The notes below the pieces were generated by a model that worked only from the letters and a program-made list of their open reading frames with translations, searched no databases and was not told the origin of the DNA. Positions 51,598-62,901 of a DNA stretch of 64,000 nt are shown here, piece after piece. The stretch is from positions 3,472,001 through 3,536,000 of the forward strand of contig VCCP01000004.1 of assembly GCA_005765155.1 (NCBI GenBank). The letters run 5' to 3'. A program made the position numbers and the translations under genes. This stretch comes from Zelopaecilomyces penicillatus (Eukaryota; Ascomycota; Sordariomycetes; Hypocreales; Pseudodiploosporaceae). Each line of letters begins with the position of its first letter. The first letter of the stretch is position 1.

Positions 51598-52072
51598 TGT
51601 TAAAATAGGCGGGTTTTATATAACAGCCTGACCTGTTATAAGATTAGTAGCTAGACCTACTATAGCTTAGCAGCTAAACCTGCTATAGCCCTAGCAGCCA
51701 GACCTGCTATAAGGTAGCAGCCTGACCTGCTATAAGACCTAAAAAGCCCGTGCAGCCTGACCTGCTATATCAGGCTAGACTAGTAAAATAAGGGCTTATC
51801 CCTTACACCCCTCCCTTTCTTATTATTTGGAATGCTTAGAAATCTAAAGAAATATTATTTGGAATTCTTAAATAATTCCAAATAATCCTAGTATTATTTA
51901 GATATATAAGATAGCTGGATTCCTAGCTGAATCCTGCTTTCTTTCTCTATCGGCAATTCAATCACTTCTTTCTTCTTTTCTACAGACTTTACTCTGGATA
52001 ACTATTCGCTGCCTTTCTTCCACTGCTATCGCTACTAGCTTTAGTTATAACTTTATACTGCAAATTGCAATA
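51598..52072 (+). repeat. Solo copia LTR C (475 bp)
   Basis: It starts TGTTAAAATAGGCGGG and ends TGCAAATTGCAATA. It is nearly identical to the inverted LTRs of element D and has the same length. No copia internal sequence adjoins either end. Flanks are ATATA (left) and GTATC (right), not a target duplication, so it is not a simple solo LTR formed by recombination within one insertion. It interrupts the L integrase region. Confidence 0.92.
51621..51775 (+). repeat. Array of six short hairpin units inside copia LTR C
   Basis: Successive units are AACAGcctgacCTGTT, TAGTAGctagacCTACTA, TAGCAGctaaacCTGCTA, TAGCAGccagacCTGCTA, TAGCAGcctgacCTGCTA and GCAGcctgacCTGC. Each has a 4-6-bp perfect stem around a 6-base core, about 24-30 bp apart. 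Arm changes are compensated in both arms (AACAG/CTGTT, AGTAG/CTACT). The function is unknown. The units sit in the outer (U3-side) part of the LTR. Confidence 0.8.
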
Positions 52073-55000
52073 GTATCTTTTAATAATTTAATTAATCTGT
52101 TTTATTTGTTTATCTATTTATAGATAATAGATGGTATTAAGTTTATATCTAGTTTTAAGATATATTATTAATCCTTATTAAAACTTAGAGATAAAGGTTA
52201 TTCCTTTATTAAAGATGATTTCCTTTAATAAGCTATATAAGCTTATTATTATTCTATTAAAGTTATAGATAAGATCCTTTATTAAGCTTGCTTTAAGGTA
52301 AGATATAAAGTATAAGAACTTTATTAATCTTTCTATAATAATCTATATTAAGTTATAGGCTACTCCTATAAGGGATTCTATTAATAAGGATAGTTTAATA
52401 ATAAAGTTAAATAATACTGATTCCTATAGTTATATAGGTACTAATAGTGATTATAACTCTTTATATAGTTTATATCTTATTAGCTTGATTTATCTATAAA
52501 TAATATAGTTATTTATAATCTTTTAGATTATTTATTATAGTCCTTTAAATCTATAGTATCTTTATACTTATTCTATAATCTTTATAATTCCTTAATAACT
52601 ATAAATAAAGGATTTATATAATTCTTATATAATGGTTTCCTAGAGTTTTTTAGATATCTAGAGTTTCTTATTATACTTATAGTATCTATCTTTCTATTTT
52701 ATGCTTTTAGATACCTTTATTATATCTTCTAAGGAATATACTTATTTAACTGATTTTAAGATAGGATTAGCTAATATAACTTAATATATAGTATTTAACT
52801 TTATTTATAGTATATCTGATTTGGATATTTAGAAGATTTATCCTTTATAATAAGGTTATTTATTATTATAGTTGCTTTTTTAGCTTAGAGTATCTGCTTA
52901 GCTATTCTTGAATCCTTTATAATATATAATTTTATAATTATAATCTATAAGGGTTTTTATATAATGGGTTTATTATATATTTAGCTTTTATATAATAGTA
53001 AAGTAAGAGATATTCTTATAATTAATAAAGACCTTTATTTAATAATTACTCCCTTATAAATAATATAAGAATTTATTAAAGGCTTTAATAATAGCTATAA
53101 ATTCTTTATTATAGATTAGGTAATTAAGTTCTACTTTATAAAGTTTTTTAGAGTAGAAGATAATAGATTATAGTTTATCTTTATTATCTTATTATCCAAT
53201 CTATACTCTAATAGTATAGTTTAAAGCATTAGTTTTAAGTTCTATAGGTTTATTAAGATTATATATTATTAGTATAGGTTCTTTATAGATTTGTTTCTTA
53301 AGTTCTTTAAATATAGTATCTATATTAGATTTTTATAGGAATTTATAATTTTTCTTAGTATATTTAATAAGTAATATAGCTATTTTATTATAGTTATAGA
53401 TAAACTTTTAATAGTAATTAATAAAGCCTAAAAATTCTTATATATTTATAATATTTTATAGTATTAGCTAATTATATATAATAATGATTTTTATTAATTC
53501 TATTTAAATTTTATCTAATAAGAAGATATATCCTAAGAAGATAATTATTTATTTATAAAATTTATATTTTTCTGGTTTAATAAGAAGATTATTATCTTAA
53601 AGTAGTTATAATACCTTATAGATATATTCTTTATATTTTTATTTTATTTAGGAGAAGATTAGAATATTATTTAGATAGATTATTATAAAGATATTTAAAT
53701 ATTCTTAGAGAATATTATTGATTATATATTAGAATATTATAAGGGTATTAATTAAGCTAAAAGATATTATTAGATATTTAAAAAGTTTAAATTTGATTCT
53801 AAAAGTGGTTTTCTATTTATTATCTTTCTTTATTTAAATTAAGTTATATACTTCTTTAAGATCTAGGATAATAAATTAGTTTATTCTATATAATCGATTA
53901 TATAGTTTATTAATTAATAATAAGGGTATTTAATCCTTGATTATAACTATATTTAATAATTAATAATCTATAATTAATTATAGTTTATTATTCTTTTTTA
54001 ATATAAATATAATAGGGTATTTTACTTTAGATATAAATAATTAAATATATCCCTTTTTAAGTATTTTATTAAGGTATTCTTATAATATTTTAAGTTCTTT
54101 TGTGTTTAGTATATAGATCTTAATAAAAGTAGGCTTCTTTCTATTTATAATCTAGATTTTATAATCCTATTAATTATATAAGGAGAGCTTTATTTCAAGC
54201 TCTTTATAAAACAGTTTAATATACTTATAATATTCTTTTAGTATAGATATAAGTTATTTTTCTATATCTAAGAATGATTTATTTTTAAAGTATTCTTATA
54301 TTTGCTTTATTATTATTCTAAGGGTGGTAATAATCTATTAGGTTTATTATTATTGATTATTATATTATTTTTTAATATGATTTCTTAATAGGAGGCTTTT
54401 TTTAATAGCTATAAAGTATACTTTCTTTGCTTTGCTTATTATTATTAGATCTTTATAATCTTTTAAAGATAATATAGTATTACTCTATTATATCTAGCCT
54501 ATCTTTTAATCGATCTATAGATTATTATTAAATAATTAAAGATAGTCTAATATAAGTTTATATTCTTTAGTATCTATTATATTAAATATAGTATTATCTT
54601 GATATCCTTAGACTTTAAATTAGAGATGATTAGTCTTTTTATTAATCTATTCTTTATTATAGATAAAGGTATTCCCTTTTAGATTATATAAGGGATATAA
54701 TTCTTTCTTATTATATTATAGTAATTATATATAATTTATAGCTTTTGATAATATATAATTATTTATTACTCTATTATTTATTAGAGTATAAAAATAATAT
54801 TCTATAATTTATATTTCTATTATTAGTTTAAGCCTATTAATGCCTATTATATAAAGGGTCTTTTATAGGGGGTTATATTATAACCCTCTTATAGGTGATT
54901 TTACTTGTTTTTGAGTTTCTAGGATTATATTTTTTATATAGTTTATTATAATTTATTCTATTTAAGCCTTAAGTGATTATATAGTATAGAGTTTAATCAG

Positions 55001-56569
55001 CTTGATTTCCTTTATAGGTTTAGAAGTTGAATTCTTATTTATAGAGATTCTTTATTTCCTTATATATATATTTATTTTCTTTTATATATTGTCTGTATTA
55101 AGGTTTATTATAGTTAATTACTATTATAGCTTTATATTAAGTTCTTCTTAGGATATTATCTTTTAATAGTTATCTTTTATATTATTATATTAGCTTTTAT
55201 TATAAGTATATATTATATTTAAGGTTAGTATAATTATATAAATCCTTTTTTTTATAGTCTATAAGTTATAATCTATTATATTTTAATTTAAGCTTTTCCT
55301 ATTTATAGATCTTATAATAGATGGATTTATAATCTTTGTTTTTAGCTCTTTATTTATATTCTTTTAGGGTCTTAGGGTATGGTTTGAATATATTAATCCT
55401 AAAAGATATAAAATACTTAGCCTTATATTAGTTAATGAATTAATCTTCTATAAGGATATTCTTGATTCCTTATACTTCTATATAATATAGAAAGAATTTA
55501 TTCTAGATTTTTATTTTCTAATATTAAAAACAGAAGAAATTAATATATAATATCTAATTGATTTTATTATAGAAAATATAACTAGAGTCTAGGAGTATAT
55601 AATTATCTTTATATTTATTATAATTAATTCTTAATATAAAGGCTTTTCTAAGGTAATCTTTTAAAATAAGAATACCTAGGCCTTCTTTTAATATCTATTT
55701 ATAAATATATTTAATAATTATAAGTTAGAGATTAACTCTGTTTATATAGCTTGATATTTATATAAGTTTGATTACTGCTTCCTAAAGGTGTTTATAGATA
55801 ATACTCTTAGGTGGTGGATATAGTATAATATAATATTAAGTTATTCTAAGGGGCTCTTTACTCTTGAATTCTAAAAAGCTAGAGTCTAAGCTATTATTTA
55901 TTATTTTATCTTTAATCAAAGTATTTTTATTATCTATAATAGGGATTATTTATTAATCTGGAATCTCTTTAAAGTATTCTTCCTTATCTATATCTATATC
56001 TAGTTATTAGTTTTATTATATAGTATTGGATTAGATTAATATAATTTATAATATTAGTAACTATTAGGGTATAGGGTATCTATAGTTTCTGGATTATTCT
56101 TATTCTTATCCTCTTTATTCTATTATAGCTAGGGTTTATCTATTTATAATTATAGTATATATACTTTATTATATATTAAGTATTGATTTTTAAGGTTTTT
56201 TATCTTTCTTGAATTATTTATATTATTAGGAGATATATCTATATCTATTATAATTATAATATTGGATTTTTAATATATCTCTTTTCTAGGTTATATTAAG
56301 TTTTATTCTTCTAGGATTTAAAGTATATTTATAGATAATAGGTTCTTCTTTATATCTGCCTTGATTAGGCTAATATTATAGCTTTTATCTAAAATCACTC
56401 TATTCTAATCCTTTGATTTTCCTTTATTTATATTATATAAACTATCTATTATCAATCTTAATAACTATTCCAATATACTTAATTAAATTTTTAGATCTAT
56501 TCTCTTTAAAGAGTTTATCTTTAATTTCTTCCTTAAGTCTATTATAGAAATACTCTATTAATATATTAT
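52073..56569 (-). pseudogene. L element pol and gag C-terminus (RT, RNase H, integrase)
   Basis: Minus strand, from the right: 56569-56400 gives LIEYFYNRLKEEIKDKL and KYIGIVIKID, the C-terminal Retrotrans_gag motif. RT at about 54000-53400 has FIILDLKEVYNLI, KTTFRIKFKLFKYLIISFSL, active site YLNN at 53666-53677 (family YLDD), KPEKYKFYK, FLGYIF and EFLGFINYY. RNase H at about 53230-52980 has IIFYSKKLYKVELNYLIYNK and EFIAIIKAFNKFLYYL. Integrase near 52180-52075 has LNTIYYL(Q)IDKQ, where the family has L.TAYHPQTDGQ. Stops are mostly former Gln. The 54.1-56.4 kb part, where protease and zinc knuckle belong, was not resolved. Confidence 0.7.
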
Positions 56570-57044
56570 TATTGCAATTTGCAGTATAAAGTTATAACTA
56601 AAGCTAGTAATGATAGCAGTGGAAGAAAGGCAGTGAATAGTTATCCAGAGTAAAGTCTATAGAAAAGAAGAAAGAAGTGATTGAATTGCTAATAGAGAAA
56701 GAAAGCAGGATTCAACTAGGAATCCAGCTATCTTATATATCTAAATAATACTAGGATTATTTAGAATTATTTAAGAATTCCAAATAATATTTCTTTAGAT
56801 TTCTAAGCATTCCAAATAATAAGAAAGGGAGGGGTATAAGGGATAAGCCCTTATTTTACTAGTCTAGCCTGATATAGCAGGTCAGGCTGCACGGGCTTTT
56901 TAGGTCTTATAGCAGGTCAGGCTGCTACCTTATAGCAGGTCTGGCTGCTAGGGCTATAGCAGGTTTAGCTGCTAAGCTATAGTAGGTCTAGCTACTAATC
57001 TTATAACAGGTCAGGCTGTTATATAAAACCTGCCTATTTTAACA
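56570..57044 (-). repeat. Copia D 3' LTR (475 bp)
   Basis: It starts TATTGCAATTTGCAGTATAA and ends TATTTTAACA on the + strand. It contains six AGCAG...CTGCT hairpin units (about 56870-57025), as in LTR C. Confidence 0.93.
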
Positions 57045-57052
57045 CTCCCTCT
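57045..57052 (-). other. Polypurine tract of copia D
   Basis: CTCCCTCT on the + strand (AGAGGGAG on the coding strand) abuts the 3' LTR, identical to element A. Confidence 0.8.
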
Positions 57053-57072
57053 AGCAAGCTATATATATATAG

Positions 57073-60000
57073 CTAGCTTTTAATAGGGGGTTTTTGCAGG
57101 TTTAATAGGCTTAGAAAGCCCTGAAAAACAGGGCCTGTTAAAGCCTTAGTTAGCCCATCAGCAGGCATAGCCTTAGTTGTAAGATAATTTATCTTAAATA
57201 GCCCACTAGCTGTCTCTTGCCTAATATAGTGGAATTTTAGCAGGGTGTGCTTAGTTCAGGCATGCTGATTAGGGTTCTTAGCATTACTTATAGAGGCTGT
57301 ATTATCATAATACAGGTCTATAGGCTGCTGAAGAGGGATTTTTAGCTCTATAAAGAGCCCAGAGAGCCATTTTAGCTCTTTTATAGCCTCTACTAAAGCA
57401 TCTGATTCAGCTTCTGTAGTTGAGAGGGCTATAGTAGTCTGTCTCTTTGCCTTCTAGTAGATAGGCCTGCTTGCTAGCTTAAAGAGATACCTATAGGTGG
57501 ATTTGCTAGTAGCTTTACAGCCTGCAAAATCACTATCTGAATAGCCTAGCAGCTGAAGAGCTAGTTGTTTAGCCTGTATAAGGTCTGAAGCCTTATAAAG
57601 GATAGCTAGTTCTTTAGAGCCTTTCAGGTATTTTAGAAGGTTCCTAGCTGTATTATAATGGTTGATATAGGCCTGTTATATATATCGAGAAAGCCACTGT
57701 ATTGGAAAAGCTATATCAGGTCTGGAAAGAAGCATAAGATATATTAAAGTCTCTATAATCTGCTGATAAGTCTGTTGTTCAGCAGAGGTAAGAACCTTTT
57801 TTAGGGGTTCTTTTAATGCTCTGGGTTGTAGGGGTATAGCTGTAGGGGTTGTATCTTGCAGCTGAAAGCGCTGAAGAGCCTCATTAATATACTGAGACTG
57901 GTGCAGCTATAGCTCCTTTTTAGCCCGGTTATAGCTGATTTGAACCCCTAAGAAGAAGGCTATAGGGCCTCTATCTTCTATAGCAAAGACCTTATTTAAC
58001 AGGCGTTTTAGCTTGTTAATATAGGGTAGGTCCGGCCCTATAATAAGGCAGTCATCAACGTAGGTAATAATAAAGGTGTTAGTCTGAGCATTGATAAAGA
58101 TAGCTGGGTTAGAGATTAAGGGTTAGAACCCTAGAGTAGCTAGCAGCTTAATTAGCTGCTGTTGCCATTCATGGGGACCTTGCTTTAGCCTATATAGGGC
58201 CTTTTTTAGTAGGATAACCTGTTTTATAGCAGGGTTATAGTCAAGCTTGGCTAATAAAGCTGCTAAAGGCTGGTTTCTAGGGGTCTGGGTCTCTATAAAG
58301 GAAGACAGGCCTTCTGGAAATTCTATAAAAATATCCTTAGATAACTGGCTGTTTAAAAAAGCCCCTATAAAATCAATTTGCTTGATTTCCTAGTTATAAA
58401 AGGCTGTTAAAGCTAGTAAAATCCGCCAGGTGGGGGGAATACTAGTAGCTGTGAAGGTTTTAAAGTAGTCTTTTCCTTCAATTTGCATAAAACCCTTTAT
58501 AATAAGCCTAGCCTTATATTTTAAGGGCTGATTTTGTGAATCCTTCTTAAGCTTAAAAACAAGCCTATTTTTTAGGATTTTTCAGTCTTTTGGAACCTCT
58601 GAAAAAGGGATAAAATGCATGACTTTAGCTTATAGAATTTGGTGGAATTCGCTATAAATAGCGCTAATCCACTGTTCCTTAGCAGGGTCTTCTAAGGCTT
58701 GTTTCCAGCCAGCAGGTTCTGAAGAAGCCTTAGCAGTGAATTTTGCCTTTAGCTTATAGCAGATATCTATAGGGTAGGCAAGATCTAGCTGTATAGGTTC
58801 AGAGTCTTCTGATAGCTGTTCAGGCTGTTCAGTAGGCTGTGGTAATTGTGTTACAGGCTGTGATATAGGCTGTGGTAGCTGTTATAGCGGTTGTGGCAGC
58901 TGTTGTGGCGTCTGTAGTATAGGCTCTGGCAGTTGGATAAGTCTTCTGGCTTGATCAAGGGCTTGTAAATCGGTCAGATCCTTTAGGGTAGGTTGATTTG
59001 TTGATTTTGGCGGGGTGTAAAGCTCTTCTAATTCTCTCTCTAAGCTAGAAGGGCTCTGAAGATTATGAAAATTGCCCTTTAGGCCCTGGCTTATAGGGCC
59101 TATTCCTTCTATAATACAAAGGAAAGAGGTCTTAATTACCTGCTGGCAGGAGGGTATATAGACCGAATAGACATTTTTGCCTAGTATAGCTAGCAGCCTG
59201 GCTGGTTCTGTTTTAGGGCTTAGTTTAGCGCCTTATTAGCACTTCTTAGCAGGGATAACAATCTTATAGTATGCTCTAATAGCTCTATAGGCTATTAAAT
59301 TTGGTTTGTTAGCTGCTAGAGCTGGTTTTAGCTCTTATAAGAAGAGCTGTAGTGGGCTGAGGTCCCTGTTTATAACCGCTATATAGTTGATAAGGTTAAC
59401 TATAGCAGGTAAAATAGTGGTCCAGAGAAAAAGTGGCAGCTGGGCTCAGATTATAATAGCCTGTAGTTGATCTAAAATAACCCTTATAGAGCGTTCTGGC
59501 AGGCTATTTTGCTTATAAATATAGGGGCTAGATGTGCTAAAACCGATGCCTTTGCCTGCTAGCCAGTCTTTTAGCAGTGCTGAGATCTCTTTTCTACCAT
59601 TGAAATGCAGCTGTAGAGGGTATTTTTTATAGTGGGCTTTTAGTCCTCTAAATAGTCCCTTTATAGTAGAGAAGATAGTATAACCTTCCTTATTAGGTAG
59701 TAAAAGAACTGTTTGATAATGGGATTTTCTTTCTATTAAAATAAGCTCTATAGAGAGCTTATTATAAGGGATTGGTTTTATCTGAAATGTATCTCCCTTT
59801 ATAATCTCTAGCACTTCTAGCGGGTCTGGAATCGGGTTTTTAGAGGGTCTGTGTACTGATTTAGCCTGTATATATATTAAACAGAAGAAATCTGCTTCTT
59901 TTATAGTAGTAAAATCAGGTAAGCCCGCTGAAATTTTAGCGGTCTTCTTTAGCAGCTGTAGGCTAATGTGGCCGAGACAGATATACTAAATTCCTGCTAG

Positions 60001-62073
60001 CTATAGCAGCTTTTGGTAGCTAGTTTTAGCTGAAAGACCTGTATCTCCCTCTGTAATAGTGTTTTTAGAGGGTTCTAGAAGGGATATAGTATCTTCTAGT
60101 GGGTCTTGTGGTAGGCCTGAGTCTGGATTAGGGCTTTCTGGTGTATATAGGCCTAAAATTTCAGGGCTTTTTATTGGTTCTAGTAGCTGTTTAGCTGGTT
60201 TAGAGGGCTTAGTGAGGTCCTTGTATATGCCAGGGGGGGGTTTGGAGGTGATTTTAATCGCTATTGGATAGCTATAATAGTAATTGGAAGGCCCTGTAAA
60301 TTCAGGTGTAGGCTTCCCTTTTTACTAAAGGAAGAAGCTATATTTAATGAAGTTTAGCAGTCTATAGCAGGTTCGGTCTATTATAAATAGCTTCTCTTGC
60401 AGAAGTATACTATTAGAAGCATAATGCTTTACCCTACTCACTATATTTATATCCATATCAGGGATATATAGTGTATTTTTCAGCTCTAGAGTGCTATAAG
60501 TCCTGGGTTTAAGCTCTATAAGCACTATAAATACAGCTGTTCCAGATCCTTTTGGATAGATTGGACTGCTATCAGTTGTTATAGGCCTTGGTTTCTTACT
60601 ATAGATGCTATAACTAGTAAAGAGGGTTCTATTATTAATGATATAGTATGTTAAGCCAGTGTTGTATAGCAGGGCGTTCTTCAGATTGGTGTTATAATGA
60701 GTGCTATAAGCTGATTCTTTAGGCTCTATAGCTTCTAAACCTTCTATATCAGATTCAGAATCAGAGCTCTAGATGCTAGCTGCAGTATTCCAGTTATCTG
60801 TAGATAGGTTATAAGTGCCTATTATAAAGGAAGCTTTATCAGGTTCCTTACTGCTAGTAGTAGGCTTCTTTGTCTTTTTATCCTTCTGAAAGGGCTTATA
60901 AGGCTGTTTTTCAGTGGATTTAGATGGTTTTTCCTTCTTTTTAAAGTCCTTATAGGTCTTTTTAGAAGGTTCCTCAGCTTCTCTAGCCCTATAAGAGCTA
61001 GCTTTTATAATTAAAGAGCTTTTATCTTGTAGCTCTTCTAGCAAGTCCGCTATAAGGAACTGTAAATTCAGGGCATCTAGTAAAGTGCTAAGTGCTATAT
61101 GAATCCTGATATTATTCCTTTAGTGTTCAGCCCATTATAAGAAAGCTTCTTTTACAGCCTTTAGATACTGATTTATCTGATCTGTGGGCTATATAGTAAC
61201 TGAAGCTAATTATAGCTTAGCAAGTCAAGTATTGAATTCACTATTAAATACCTCTATAGAGCCTTTATAGCTGTTAAAGCTAAGCTTGTAAAAGGCGCTA
61301 TAGAGGGTTCTACGCTATAGGGTAGCACTGCAATAGTATTGCTTATTCAGTATTTGATAAGCTTCCAGCGGTGTTATAACCCAATTTATAGAGGCTTGTG
61401 GGTGCTGTGAGTAGCTATTATAAAGTAATAGAAGCAAAATAGCCTGATGGTGGTTATTAAGGCTAAGGCTTATAGTAGGGTTTGAAAGAAAAGTAGGTAA
61501 TCCAAGTGCCTATAACTGGATTGATAGGGCCTGAAGCTATTGGTCGTAGTTATCAGGGCCCCTTAACCTATAAGCTTCTAGAAAGGCCTGTATTTTCTTG
61601 GATAGCTCTTTTAAAGCTAGGTCCCCTAGTATATTTGTAGGCTATGCTAGCTGTAATAGCGATTGAGGTAGCTTAGGTTGAGGTTATGGTGGTTCTTTAG
61701 TAGTCTTAGTAGCTGTGGCTACTATAAATTAGGCCTGTAGCTATTGTAGTTGCTGTATGAGCTCCTGTATCTAAGACCGAAGAGCTTATAATTCTAATAA
61801 ATTCTCTTTTATTAGAAGGTCCTGACCTAATATTTTCAGGGTCAGACTGCTATAGCTGGTGGTTATAGTGGTATAAAAGAAAAATAAGCTTTTAAAAATA
61901 AGCTTATAGCTGTATAATAGTATTATAATAGCTGAAAGTGCCGGTTATAGTAGTGCTATATATGGCTGGGTCTTAGTAAGAGCCCTAGAACTAGCTAATT
62001 AGCTAGAGGGGTGCTAGGTATAAGGGTTGCCTATTATATACTAGCTATAGTCAGGTTATAGCATAGCTGGCAT
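57073..62073 (-). pseudogene. Copia D gag-pol polyprotein, one frame, broken only by stop codons
   Basis: It runs from ATG (complement of 62071-62073) to TAG (complement of 57073-57075), 1667 codons. All checked landmarks share one frame, so there is no net indel. Gag extends to about 60750 and includes DQINQYLKAVKEAFL and LNLQFLIADLLEELQDKSSL. The Lys-rich tail lies at 60800-61000. The pre-integrase motif LELKNTLYIPDMDINIVSR is near 60430-60490. The integrase zinc region is near 59870-59990. The integrase core includes GDTF and QNSLPER, with LHFNG at 59599-59601, where element A has Asp, so a catalytic Asp is lost. The Pro/Gln linker precedes RT with intact YVDD at 58051-58062, then RNase H. 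Stops are TAG/TAA at Gln sites and TGA at a Trp site. The longest open pieces are 59446-59814, 60325-60525 and 60769-61044. Confidence 0.92.
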
Positions 62074-62414
62074 AGCATCTTTGCTTAGTCAGCTGACTTC
62101 TATAGTCTTATATAGGCCTTTTATAAAGTTGACTAGCAATTCAAGTGTTTAACCGTATTTGGTATAGTCAGTAAAGCTATAACCTGTAATTCTATAAGTC
62201 CAAATTAGTAATCTATAAATCTGAAAGTGGGTTATACTATAAGCTATAGGTCTGATGTTCAACTCTTATATATACAGTGTTTTTTATGACTTCTGATTGG
62301 TGGGAAATGTGGGTCCGATTGGTTAGAGGAGGGGTGAAAAATCTGATGTATAAAGAGGTTGAATATAGCAGGAAAAAGAGTCTTCTTTTTATAGTCTGGA
62401 ATAACTATTCTTCT

Positions 62415-62426
62415 GGGCTTATAATC
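62415..62426 (-). other. Primer binding site of copia D, half-tRNA(iMet) type
   Basis: Read on the minus strand, GATTATAAGCCC directly follows the 5' LTR. It differs from GGTTATGAGCCC, the complement of the initiator tRNA-Met anticodon arm, at two G-to-A sites. With the element A site this supports anticodon-arm priming rather than 3'-end priming. Confidence 0.6.
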
Positions 62427-62901
62427 TATTGCAATTTGTAGTATAAAGTTATAACTAAAGCTAGTAGTAATAGCAGTGGAAGAAAGGCAGCGAATAGTTA
62501 TCCAGAGTGAAGTCTATAGAAAAGAAGAAAGAAGTGATTGAATTGCCGATAGAGAAAGAAAGCAGGATTCAACTAGGAATCCAGCTATCTTATATATCTA
62601 AATAATACTAGGATTATTTAGAATTATTTAAGAATTCCAAATAATATTTCTTTAGATTTCTAAGCATTTCAAATAATAAGAAAGGGAGGGGTATAAGGGA
62701 TAAGCCCTTATTTTATTAGTCTAGCCTGATATAGCAGGTCAGGCTGCATAGGCTTTTTAGGTCTTATAGCAGGTCAGGCTGCTATCTTATAGCAGGTCTG
62801 GCTGCTAGGGCTATAGCAGGTTTAGCTGCTAAGCTATAATAGGTCTAGCTACTAATCTTATAACAGGTTAGGCTGTTATATAAAACCCGCTTATTTTAAT
62901 A
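62427..62901 (-). repeat. Copia D 5' LTR (475 bp)
   Basis: It starts TATTGCAATTTGTAGTATAA and ends TATTTTAATA on the + strand, with the same length and hairpin array (about 62725-62885) as the 3' LTR. The terminal TGTTA has become TATTA on the coding strand. Confidence 0.93.

Larger units (their letters stand above)
56570..62901 (-). mobile_element. Copia D: full-length Ty1/copia, least mutated element in the window
   Basis: It is 6332 bp with two 475-bp LTRs (56570-57044 and 62427-62901), primer site 62415-62426, polypurine tract 57045-57052 and one 5.0-kb gag-pol frame. It is inserted in the gag of the L element on the same strand. No clear 5-bp duplication is seen (ATTAT left, ATAGT right on the + strand). 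LTR differences are C/T and G/A. GC content is clearly higher than in flanking DNA, which suggests recent arrival. Confidence 0.95.

Noticed and set aside
51598..62901. LTR C and copia D as one large composite element
   Set aside because: C is in opposite orientation to D, the two are separated by L-element pol on the minus strand, and D already has its own two LTRs.
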